The notes beneath the pieces are model-generated. The model was given only the letters and a program-made list of their open reading frames with translations. It had not been told where the DNA came from and did not search any database. Shown here one piece after another: positions 46,673 to 54,486 of a stretch of 64,000 bases of DNA (positions are counted from its first letter, which is position 1; every line of letters starts with the position of its first letter). Both the position numbers and the translations under genes were made by a program. The stretch lies in NCBI RefSeq assembly GCF_000146185.1, contig NC_012778.1, positions 330,001 to 394,000 on the forward strand. Direction: 5' to 3'. The DNA comes from [Eubacterium] eligens ATCC 27750 (GTDB lineage: Bacteria > Bacillota > Clostridia > Lachnospirales > Lachnospiraceae).

Positions 46673-46899
46673 CTGGGAGGTGGTGGCGGACGGACGCGGC
46701 GGGCAGGTGGATAGTGTCATTTTCAGACACGCTCCCGCTCGGTGAAAAACGCAGCTGTACTAAATTCGTTGGTTTGCCGCATAAAATGCGGCTCCCAGCT
46801 CATTAAGTGCAGGCGTTTTTCAACGGTATGAAACCAACACTATCCACCCGCCCGCCGCTTACTTCGCCCCCTCCCAGATGTCACAGGCTTATTTGGGAG
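46673..46899 (-). repeat. structured repeat element, copy 2
   Basis: 227 bases, same orientation as copy 1 and nearly identical to it in the core (46724-46830). The outer arms CTGGGAGG (46673-46680) and CCTCCCAG (46869-46876), plus the GCGGCGGGC...GGTGGATAGTGT inverted repeat, enclose it. The side hairpin (46871-46899) has an extra C.G pair relative to copy 1, a paired insertion. Begins ten bases after the phosphatase stop. Confidence 0.8.
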
Positions 46900-46950
46900 G
46901 AGATGTGATGCCGGCAGGTTTACGACACCGTGCAGTGCTGAGAAAGCCAG

Positions 46951-47117
46951 CCGTGTTAATTATGTATATTCCCCGACACAGACCGTTGGAAAACGTCGGC
47001 ACTTAACGAGCCTGAGAAGCCGCGTAAAGCGGCGCACGACAAGGCGAGTTTAGTACCGTTACGTTTTCCACCGAGCGGGAGCGTGTCTGGGGAGGGAAAT
47101 ATACATAATTAACGCGG
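46951..47117 (+). repeat. structured repeat element, copy 3 (inverted, different arms)
   Basis: Core at 46979-47089 on the plus strand, opposite to copies 1 and 2. Conserved with them: CAGACCGTTG start, CACTTAA(C)GAGC, GTTTAGTAC, and CACCGAGCGGGAGCGTGTCTG-type end. The helix is GGAAAACGT/ACGTTTTCC here (two compensated changes). The flanking inverted repeat is quite different: CCG(T)GTTAATTATGTATATT at 46951-46970 with its complement at 47098-47117. Downstream to 47223 I see only AT-rich sequence with a TATAAT at 47173-47178 before the next gene. Confidence 0.75.
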
Positions 47118-47223
47118 AGTCCGTCTCTCACAATTTACAAAAACAAAACTAGACCGAAATATTACTTTGCGTTATAATCAGACAGCGAAAGATGCAAATA
47201 TATCAGAAGAAAGAGGCATAAAA

Positions 47224-48651
47224 ATGTTTAATAAATCAATTATAAAAAAGGCAGCGGCGATAGCAGCAGTAATACTTGCAGTGACAGCACTTCCGACTAA
47301 TATGACGAAGGCAGATACACAAACATCAGGAAGTACCGTAAGCCAGACAACATCAGAATACACAGAAATCCGAACAGCGTCAGAACTTGTGGAAGCAGCT
47401 AAGAGTGCGTCAGGAAATTATAAACTGATGACAGATATAGATATGACAGGAGTTGAGTGGACGCCATGGGATTTTTCGGGAACATTTGACGGTAACGGAC
47501 ACAGCATACTTAACCTGTCAGTAAAGACAGTAAGCAAGAAGACAATGAAGACCTATGACGGCAACAGAAAAGAGTACAAAACATACGGCGCAGGCTTCTT
47601 TGGGGTGCTTACAGGTGCGAAAGTAACAGGACTGGATATATATGGAGCAAGAATTGAGATTACTACAACGGAACCATGTTTTGCGGCACCAATAGCAGGG
47701 CTTGCAGACGACAGCGACATATCAGACTGTATAATTAAGGATACATATGTGTCACTCACAGATTCAGCTAAAATGTGGGGAACAGGCGGAATCGCTGGAT
47801 TTGGAAGCGGCAATCTTGATAATATTACTACAGATGTGACACTTGTATGTGTAGATACAGACGCAGCGGTCAGGGACGAGCAGTTCATGGGAGGCGCGTA
47901 TGCAGCAGGTTTCCTTAATATAAGGAATTGTTCTATAACAATAGATGGATATGATTCAGACCACGGATATGTGCATGATGGCGGACTTGTCGGCATGTAT
48001 ATGGTATATCCATTGGAACTGTCAAAGACATATCAGGGCGAAGTGCTTAACAACAAAGTTAAGGGAATGATAACATTTTTCGAAGACAATACAGACCGCC
48101 GTGCATACTGTCAGGCAAATATGGGTGAGGTCATGAACTGGACATATGCATATTCAGGCTTCACATCAGATTTTAAGAGAAATGAGACATATGATTATTC
48201 AGTGACACTGCTTCCGGAAATGTGCAGCAATCCTTCATACACAGATGTAGTGACAGAAGCAACAGCATCAGACTTTGGATACACAACACACACCTGCAGT
48301 ACATGTGGCTACACATATTCAGACACTTACACAATACATGAGCATAAGGTCGACAGTTACAGCGTGGTAAAGGAAGCAGCCAGCACAGACAAGAAAGACG
48401 GAATAGAGGCAGGAACATGCAGCCTGTGCAATCAGACAGTTTACAGGGAATATGCTGCAAATGTAGTAACAGACGATAATACACAGGCAACAGACAATAA
48501 AGCATCAGGCACGGCTGTCAAAAAAGGAATGAAAGAAAGTACAGCAGTATTTGCAGTAATATTGGTGGTAATAGTTATTGTAATAATTATAACAGTAGTC
48601 ATGATGGTACAGAATAATAAAAGAAAAAGAAGATATAACAGACGCAGATAG
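47224..48651 (+). CDS. surface protein with GLUG-like repeats and C-terminal membrane anchor
   Basis: 475 residues. Signal peptide about 1-27 (LAVTALPTNMTKA). The FDGNGHSILNLSV motif with following short strands (ITGLDIYGARI-like, GGIAGFGSG) recalls GLUG-type beta-helical repeats of adhesins. A CxxC-rich HTCSTCGYTYSDTYTIHEH segment near residue 360 may bind metal. The end holds a membrane helix (about 440-463) and an Arg/Lys tail without a sorting motif. ATG at 47224 is chosen over an upstream TTG because it has AAAGAGG and a signal peptide directly after it. Likely cell-surface, function unknown. Confidence 0.65.
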   Translation: MFNKSIIKKAAAIAAVILAVTALPTNMTKADTQTSGSTVSQTTSEYTEIRTASELVEAAKSASGNYKLMTDIDMTGVEWTPWDFSGTFDGNGHSILNLSVKTVSKKTMKTYDGNRKEYKTYGAGFFGVLTGAKVTGLDIYGARIEITTTEPCFAAPIAGLADDSDISDCIIKDTYVSLTDSAKMWGTGGIAGFGSGNLDNITTDVTLVCVDTDAAVRDEQFMGGAYAAGFLNIRNCSITIDGYDSDHGYVHDGGLVGMYMVYPLELSKTYQGEVLNNKVKGMITFFEDNTDRRAYCQANMGEVMNWTYAYSGFTSDFKRNETYDYSVTLLPEMCSNPSYTDVVTEATASDFGYTTHTCSTCGYTYSDTYTIHEHKVDSYSVVKEAASTDKKDGIEAGTCSLCNQTVYREYAANVVTDDNTQATDNKASGTAVKKGMKESTAVFAVILVVIVIVIIITVVMMVQNNKRKRRYNRRR

Positions 48652-48663
48652 AAGGGAGCAGTT

Positions 48664-49995
48664 ATGGAAGAGAACACATTTATAAATGTATCAAAAGATA
48701 TGATGTCGTTCATAGAAAAAAGTCCTACAGCATTTCATGTAACGGCGAATTTTATGGATTTGCTGGACGATGCCGGATTTGTGCGCCTTAACGAAAGGGA
48801 CAGATGGCATCTTATATCTGGCGGCAAATACTACGCTACAAGAAACGATTCTTCCATAATAGCATTCAGGATGCCTGCCACAGAGGGTTTTGCTAATTAC
48901 CAGATTGCAGCCGCACACAGTGATTCACCGTCATTTAAGGTAAAAGAGAATCCTGAGCTGACACCGGACAAGAATTACGTTTCGTTAAATGTGGAAAAAT
49001 ACGGCGGCATGCTTATGGCACCGTGGTTTGACCGGCCTCTTTCGGTTGCTGGAAGGGCAATAGTAAGAGAAGGTGCAGTATTAAAGCCTGTCCTTGTAAA
49101 TGTAGACAGGGATTTATGCATAATACCAAATCTTGCAATTCACATGAACAGGGAAGCCAACACAGGGCTTAATTATAATGCACAGAAGGATATGATACCG
49201 CTTATAGGAGAGGCAGAATCCAAAGGGCTTTTTGACAGCATAATAGCAGACGCTGCACAGACAGATAAAGAGTCAGTGATAAGCAGTGATCTGTTTCTGT
49301 ATAACAGACAGGCAGGAACTATATGGGGTGCGGATAATGAATTTATATCAGCACCAAGACTTGATGATGTGATGTGTGCATATTCATGCATGAACGCGCT
49401 TATAGACAGTGATGAGAGCAACCAGGAAAGCGTTGCGGTATGTGCGGTATTTGACAATGAAGAGGTTGGCAGCAGCACCAAGCAGGGAGCAGATTCAACA
49501 TTTTTATCAGATGTGCTTATGCGTATAGCTGCGTGTGCCGGCAAGGATAATGAGGATTATATAAGGGCGTGTGCAGGTTCTTTCATGCTTTCAGCGGACA
49601 ATGCGCATGCGGTTCATCCTAATTATCAGGAGAAAGCTGATCCGACTAACAGACCTCATATGAACAAAGGTATAGTCATCAAATACAATGCCAACCAGAA
49701 ATACACAACAGATGCGGTTTCTGCGGCAATATTTAAAGAAATATGTACAAGAGCGGGAGTTCCGACACAGGAATTTGCTAACCGTTCAGATATTCCGGGT
49801 GGTTCAACACTTGGAAATATAGCTAACTGCCATGTGTCAATGAACACAGTAGATATCGGGCTTGCGCAGCTTGCAATGCACTCACCTTACGAGACAGCAG
49901 GAATTATGGACACAGAATACATGATAAAGGCAGTAAAAGAATTTTTCGAGACAGCCATTGTGACTAACAGCAACGGCACATTTACATTAGAATAA
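48664..49995 (+). CDS. M18 family aminopeptidase
   Basis: 443 residues, the length of bacterial M18 enzymes. Metal ligands appear in AAAHSDSPSFKVK (H85, D87), DDVMCAYSCM, VFDNEEVGSSTKQGA and HPNYQEKADPTNRPHMNKG. These di-zinc aminopeptidases form large tetrahedral oligomers in the cytoplasm and remove acidic or neutral N-terminal residues. GAAGGGAG precedes the ATG, 12 bases behind the surface protein gene. Confidence 0.92.
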   Translation: MEENTFINVSKDMMSFIEKSPTAFHVTANFMDLLDDAGFVRLNERDRWHLISGGKYYATRNDSSIIAFRMPATEGFANYQIAAAHSDSPSFKVKENPELTPDKNYVSLNVEKYGGMLMAPWFDRPLSVAGRAIVREGAVLKPVLVNVDRDLCIIPNLAIHMNREANTGLNYNAQKDMIPLIGEAESKGLFDSIIADAAQTDKESVISSDLFLYNRQAGTIWGADNEFISAPRLDDVMCAYSCMNALIDSDESNQESVAVCAVFDNEEVGSSTKQGADSTFLSDVLMRIAACAGKDNEDYIRACAGSFMLSADNAHAVHPNYQEKADPTNRPHMNKGIVIKYNANQKYTTDAVSAAIFKEICTRAGVPTQEFANRSDIPGGSTLGNIANCHVSMNTVDIGLAQLAMHSPYETAGIMDTEYMIKAVKEFFETAIVTNSNGTFTLE

Positions 49996-50011
49996 CAGAA
50001 AGATACAGTAT

Positions 50012-51031
50012 ATGAGCAATACTATATATATGGCCCCAATGGAGGGGCTTACAGATTTTACATACCGTAACGCCTACGAGAAAACATTTGGAAAAGGCAG
50101 AATTACAAAATATTTTACACCGTTTATCTCACCTAATAAGTCAGAGAATTTTCTTGCAAGAGAGATAAGGGACATAGACCGCGGGCATAATAAGGATACA
50201 TATACGGTTGTACAGGTCATGACTAATGAAGCTAAGGATTTTATATGGACAGCAAAAATGCTTTATGAAAAATACGGCTACAGCGAGATTAATCTTAATG
50301 CCGGCTGTCCGTCAGGCACAGTTGTTTCAAAGGATAAAGGCTCAGGAATGCTTCGCGACACAGAAAAGCTCGACCGTTTTCTTGATGAGGTGTTTGAGGA
50401 TGCATTTATAAGAGAGAATATTAAGGTTTCGGTCAAGACACGAATCGGTGTTGAAGATGATGACAGTTTTCCACAGATAATGGAGGTGTATAATTCTTAT
50501 CCTCTTGAGGAACTTATTGTTCATCCGAGAGTGCGTACAGATTATTACAGAAATGAGCTGCATCTTGACGCTTTCCGTTATGCTGTTGATAACAGCAGGA
50601 ATAAATTAGTGCTTAACGGAGATATATTTACAAGGAAGAATTTCCTTGAAATGAAGGAGATGTTTCCGGAGGTTGATACATTTATGCTTGGAAGAGGGCT
50701 TATCGCGGACCCCGGACTGATTAATGTATTAACAGATGATAATCCTCAGGCGATGGTGCGGGACCTTAATGCAGACAAGAAGCTGATGAAAGAGCTTCAC
50801 GACCTTGTATACGCAGCCCGCACAGCCATAATGCCGGGAGATACACATGCCATACACAGAATGAAAGAAATGTGGTGTTATATGGAATATGTGTTTGATG
50901 ACTGCAAAAAAGAAATCAAGGCAATCAAGAAATCCCAGAGAATGGCTGATTACAAGGCTGCAGTTGATGTGTTCTTCAACAAGGCAATGCTTGTTGAAAG
51001 AAAGAATATTATATTTTCAAAAAAATTCTAA
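50012..51031 (+). CDS. tRNA-dihydrouridine synthase family protein
   Basis: 339 residues. FMN-binding TIM barrel with YMAPMEGLTDFTYRN at the start, catalytic cysteine C99 in NLNAGCPSGTVVSKDKGSGML, and the phosphate-binding MLGRGLIADP. It reduces uridine in tRNA D-loops. Which Dus subfamily cannot be told. Starts 16 bases after the aminopeptidase with only a weak ribosome-binding site, so probably cotranscribed. Confidence 0.93.
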   Translation: MSNTIYMAPMEGLTDFTYRNAYEKTFGKGRITKYFTPFISPNKSENFLAREIRDIDRGHNKDTYTVVQVMTNEAKDFIWTAKMLYEKYGYSEINLNAGCPSGTVVSKDKGSGMLRDTEKLDRFLDEVFEDAFIRENIKVSVKTRIGVEDDDSFPQIMEVYNSYPLEELIVHPRVRTDYYRNELHLDAFRYAVDNSRNKLVLNGDIFTRKNFLEMKEMFPEVDTFMLGRGLIADPGLINVLTDDNPQAMVRDLNADKKLMKELHDLVYAARTAIMPGDTHAIHRMKEMWCYMEYVFDDCKKEIKAIKKSQRMADYKAAVDVFFNKAMLVERKNIIFSKKF

Positions 51032-51037
51032 ATCAGT

Positions 51038-51069
51038 GACAGGCAGTATCATATCAGATATTGTCTGTC
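51038..51069. terminator. hairpin at the Dus/SDR convergence
   Basis: GACAGGCA (51038-51045) pairs with TTGTCTGTC (51061-51069, one G.T), followed by a T-rich run on the plus strand. It overlaps the end of the converging dehydrogenase gene. Confidence 0.5.
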
Positions 51070-51818
51070 TTCTTTTTCTGCTGGTGACCTGTCATAAAGG
51101 CAAGCACCTGTCTTGGCAGGAATCTGCTGCCAAAAACTCCGGCTTTCATTGTAAATGTCGGAATAATGGTAAGTTTGCCTGTAAACATTTTACAAAGTGC
51201 ATAATAGGCGCAGTAATCAGCAGGAATTCCGGATAATGCGAACTTTACATTGGCAACATTGTTGAAGTTGGTATCAACAGGACCTGGACAGAGCATGCTT
51301 ATGTGAACGTTACTCTTTAAGTCGCGCAGTTCCCCGTGGATTGCAGTGGTAAGGCTTGTCACATATGCTTTGGTTGCATAATAGGTAGACATATAAGGTC
51401 CACCCGGAAGCAGTCCGGCACTTGATGCAACATTCATGATGTAGCCCCTGTCACGCTGTATAAAGCCTGGAAGTACGGCCTTTGTAAGTATATGCACAGC
51501 TTTAATATTGACATTAATCATGTTAATGTCATTCTTAAGCTTAGTTTCTGTGAATTCACCAAGTTCTCCGAACCCGGCATTATTAATCATAATATCAAGT
51601 GGATACTGACGAAGCTTCCTTCCAAGCTTTACGCACGATTTCTCATCAGACAAGTCACATGTGATACATTTGCATCTGACAGCAACATTGTTAGCAATTT
51701 CGTGAAGCGCGTCTGTGTTTCTTCCGACCAGAATCAGGTCATATTCAAGGTCTGAAAGCAGATATGCAAATTCTTTTCCAATGCCGGAAGATGCTCCGGT
51801 AATACAAGCAAGTTTCAT
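51054..51818 (-). CDS. short-chain dehydrogenase/reductase
   Basis: 254 residues. Classical SDR: TGASSGIGKE nucleotide-binding motif at residues 7-16, NNAGFG near 81, catalytic Ser in NVASSAG and YATKAY. The C-terminal third is basic and membrane-friendly, as in DltE-like/YqjQ-like SDRs of Firmicutes. Substrate unknown. AAAGGAG precedes the ATG. Confidence 0.85.
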   Translation of the reverse strand: MKLACITGASSGIGKEFAYLLSDLEYDLILVGRNTDALHEIANNVAVRCKCITCDLSDEKSCVKLGRKLRQYPLDIMINNAGFGELGEFTETKLKNDINMINVNIKAVHILTKAVLPGFIQRDRGYIMNVASSAGLLPGGPYMSTYYATKAYVTSLTTAIHGELRDLKSNVHISMLCPGPVDTNFNNVANVKFALSGIPADYCAYYALCKMFTGKLTIIPTFTMKAGVFGSRFLPRQVLAFMTGHQQKKKTDNI

Positions 51819-51931
51819 AAGAAGACTCCTTTCTTTTCGCTAGGCTATCCATACATTTTTCTGTTTTCTGATTTCACAGACATTTATCTGTGAAATACTT
51901 GCGCAGTATTGTCAGAGAATATTGAGAAAAA

Positions 51932-52227
51932 CCTATAAGAAGATATTATTTCTTTTGTTTATAGGCAGAAATAGTATGATTCCTGCTCATAAAGCGCAGA
52001 TTTCACTGTAAATACCTATAGATGACATAAAACTGTGTTGTTTATAGGTGGTTTTCAGCTTTCTGGCAAGGATAATGTTTGGTGAGATAGAAAAAAGTGC
52101 AGGGAGTACCTATAAGCTGTCAGAATATACGACTACCTATAGGTATCACGACAAAAAAATCATACCATACAACTCTTCATCAATAATAATATGCCTATAA
52201 ATTTTGAAACATAGATATCCTTATAGG
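51932..52227. repeat. array of four CCTATA-N22/23-TATAGG dyads
   Basis: In the 636-base gap between divergent genes, CCTATA is followed by its inverted complement TATAGG four times: 51932/51960, 52015/52043, 52109/52138 and 52194/52222 (start positions of the two half-sites). Inner spacers are 22, 22, 23 and 22 bases and differ in sequence; units start 83, 94 and 85 bases apart. Nothing protein-coding fits. Possible binding array for a multimeric regulator or a set of small RNA stem-loops; not a CRISPR. Confidence 0.75.
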
Positions 52228-52362
52228 AAATGTATAACAGCATTATAGCAGATTCATCCAATATATGCTACAAAACCAGAGCCGGCACCAAGTCAGGCAC
52301 ACGACTGTCAGCCAGCCACTCGGCATCCAGCCGCACAAGCCCACCGCCCTCGCAATATAACA

Positions 52363-52391
52363 TTGACACACCTCCCCGCCGGGCTTAAAAT
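52363..52391 (+). promoter_or_regulatory. promoter before the YcxB-like gene
   Basis: TTGACA (52363-52368), 17-base spacer, TAAAAT (52386-52391). The spacer and the 100 bases before it (52262-52385) are notably GC-rich compared with the AT-rich array just upstream. Confidence 0.6.
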
Positions 52392-52454
52392 TATTCTTTA
52401 GATAAAGCCTGCTAAAGAGGCGTTCATAATGTAGTGTTATACAGGGAGGAATTG

Positions 52455-53006
52455 ATGACAATTAAGAATGAAACAGCATTCACAAAGGAATGTATGGAAG
52501 GTGCCATGCGTGCCAGTAATTTTGATAACAGTAGATATAAGACTTTTAAGCTGATTTATAATATGTTTGGACTTATATTCGGAATGATGATGATAAGAGA
52601 GCTTGTTCTTAAGATGACAGGTAATGAGCAGGCGGACACATTTATGATAGTACTGTTCGGGCTTGTTGCAGTGGTATTCTTATACATTGGAATGGTTGGA
52701 ATGGATAAGAGCAATAAAAAGAAATTTTATAATATATATGGAAAGATGGTAGGAATTAAATTCTCATATGAGATAGATGCAGAGAATATTATTATTACAG
52801 ATGAAGAAAACGACAGTGATACATTCAGTTGGAATGATATTGTGAAATGGAATCAGGATCCTGATAATATATATCTGTTTGTTGGGGATGATAATTGTCT
52901 GGTTGTAGGCAAGAAAGGGTTTACCCAGGGAAGTGCAGATGATCTGAGGCAGCTTGCTGATGCTGTAATCGGGATGAGAAATGAGACAGAAAACAGCCAG
53001 CAGTAA
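52455..53006 (+). CDS. YcxB-like membrane protein
   Basis: 183 residues: two membrane helices (about 38-58 and 70-90), then a small cytoplasmic domain (YEIDAENIIITDEENDSDTFSWNDIVKWNQDPDNIYLF) like the YcxB C-terminal domain. No known function. ATG at 52455 has AGGGAGG upstream; the frame extends slightly further without a better start. Confidence 0.7.
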   Translation: MTIKNETAFTKECMEGAMRASNFDNSRYKTFKLIYNMFGLIFGMMMIRELVLKMTGNEQADTFMIVLFGLVAVVFLYIGMVGMDKSNKKKFYNIYGKMVGIKFSYEIDAENIIITDEENDSDTFSWNDIVKWNQDPDNIYLFVGDDNCLVVGKKGFTQGSADDLRQLADAVIGMRNETENSQQ

Positions 53007-53007
53007 A

Positions 53008-53037
53008 TTGACAAACACTATTAGTAGCAGATATAAT
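53008..53037 (+). promoter_or_regulatory. promoter of the citrate synthase gene
   Basis: Perfect TTGACA (53008-53013), 18-base spacer, perfect TATAAT (53032-53037). It starts right after the YcxB stop. Confidence 0.8.
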
Positions 53038-53087
53038 ATCTTCATCTGCGTTTAGCTATGCGGGAAATAATCAGGAGGAGGAAAGCC

Positions 53088-54461
53088 ATGAACAATCAGG
53101 AAATGATGGAACTTTCAACAGTAGATAAGAGCGATTTTGAGGAACTTGTAAAAGAATGTACAGCCTCAGGTATAATCGATCAGAATCTGTATACAGAGTA
53201 TGATGTAAAGAGAGGTCTTCGTGACAGCAATGGTAACGGCGTACTTACAGGTCTCACAGAGATATCAGATGTATTAGGTAACCAGAGTGTTCACGGAAGA
53301 AAGATACCTGTAGATGGAGAATTATATTTTCAGGGATATAATGTTGAGGAGCTTATCAAGAGAAGCAGCCTTGATAGATTCAGATTTGAAGAAGCGACAT
53401 ATCTTCTGTTATTCGGAGTACTTCCAGACAAGGATCAGTTAGACAGATTTATAAGAATCTTAACAGACCTTCAGGAACTTTCAGGGGCATTCATCAGAGA
53501 TGTTATTATGAAAGCTACAAGTACTAATCTTATGAATTCGCTTATGAAGAGTATCTTAAGTCTTTATTCATATGATGAGAAACCGGATGATATTTCAATT
53601 CCTAATGTATTAAGACAGAGTCTTCAGCTTATAGCCAAGATGCCTCTTCTTTCAGTATATGCTTATCAGTCATACAGACATTTTAAGCTTGATGGAACAC
53701 TTATGATAAAGAATCCTAAGAAGGGTTATTCAACAGCCGAGAATATCCTCTATATGTTAAGAGATGACGGAGACTTTACAGAACTTGAAGCAAAGGTACT
53801 TGATATTTGTCTTGTTCTTCATGCAGAGCATGGTGGTGGTAATAACTCAACATTTACAACTCATGTTGTTACTTCATCAGGAACAGATACATATTCAGCA
53901 ATTGCTTCATCAATCGCATCCCTTAAAGGACCTAAGCATGGTGGTGCTAACTTAAAGGTTCAGGAAATGTTTACAGATATTAAGGCACATTGCAGCGATT
54001 GGGACAATAAAGATGAGATATGTACATATCTTAACAAGATCCTTGACAAAGAAGCATTTGACCATGCAGGACTTATCTATGGTATGGGTCATGCGGTATA
54101 TACTAACTCAGATCCTAGAGCAGTTATTCTTAAGAAATTTGCGAAACAGCTTTCAGAAGAGAAGGGAATGCAGAAAGAATTTGCATTATATGAGCTTGTT
54201 GAAAGCGAGGCAGGACAGCTTATCATGAACAAGAGAAAGATGTTTAAGCCAGTCTGTGCCAATGTCGATTTCTATAGTGGATTTGTATACACAATGCTTG
54301 GTATTCCAGAAGAAATGTTTACACCAATGTTTGCAACTTCTAGAATTTCAGGCTGGTGTGCACACAGACTTGAGGAACTTGTTAATGCAGGAAAGATTAT
54401 CCGTCCTGCATACAAATATGTTGGACATCACAGACCATATGTTGATATGGACGAGAGATAA
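53088..54461 (+). CDS. gltA: citrate synthase
   Basis: 457 residues. Active-site segments are ILHAEHGGGNNSTFTTHV-like (LHAEHGGGNNSTF), the GPKHGGAN histidine motif and GMGHAVYTNSDPRA; FATSRISGWCAHRLEEL is near the end. It condenses oxaloacetate and acetyl-CoA. The length and the N-terminal extension are typical of clostridial citrate/2-methylcitrate synthases; methylcitrate activity cannot be excluded. ATG at 53088 follows AGGAGGAGG. Confidence 0.93.
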   Translation: MNNQEMMELSTVDKSDFEELVKECTASGIIDQNLYTEYDVKRGLRDSNGNGVLTGLTEISDVLGNQSVHGRKIPVDGELYFQGYNVEELIKRSSLDRFRFEEATYLLLFGVLPDKDQLDRFIRILTDLQELSGAFIRDVIMKATSTNLMNSLMKSILSLYSYDEKPDDISIPNVLRQSLQLIAKMPLLSVYAYQSYRHFKLDGTLMIKNPKKGYSTAENILYMLRDDGDFTELEAKVLDICLVLHAEHGGGNNSTFTTHVVTSSGTDTYSAIASSIASLKGPKHGGANLKVQEMFTDIKAHCSDWDNKDEICTYLNKILDKEAFDHAGLIYGMGHAVYTNSDPRAVILKKFAKQLSEEKGMQKEFALYELVESEAGQLIMNKRKMFKPVCANVDFYSGFVYTMLGIPEEMFTPMFATSRISGWCAHRLEELVNAGKIIRPAYKYVGHHRPYVDMDER

Positions 54462-54486
54462 TTACGTTTAATGGAGTAGTAAAATT

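Noticed and set aside
45772..47117. Insertion sequence with transposase
   Set aside because: No coding frame of transposase type lies between the inverted repeats; at most a non-autonomous element.
51932..52227. CRISPR array
   Set aside because: Units have only 6-base fixed half-sites, are 83-94 bases apart, and no cas gene is present.
52243..52461. Minus-strand frame of 72 codons in the GC-rich islet
   Set aside because: Cys/Trp-rich composition typical of read-through of GC-rich non-coding DNA, and it overlaps the YcxB promoter and start.
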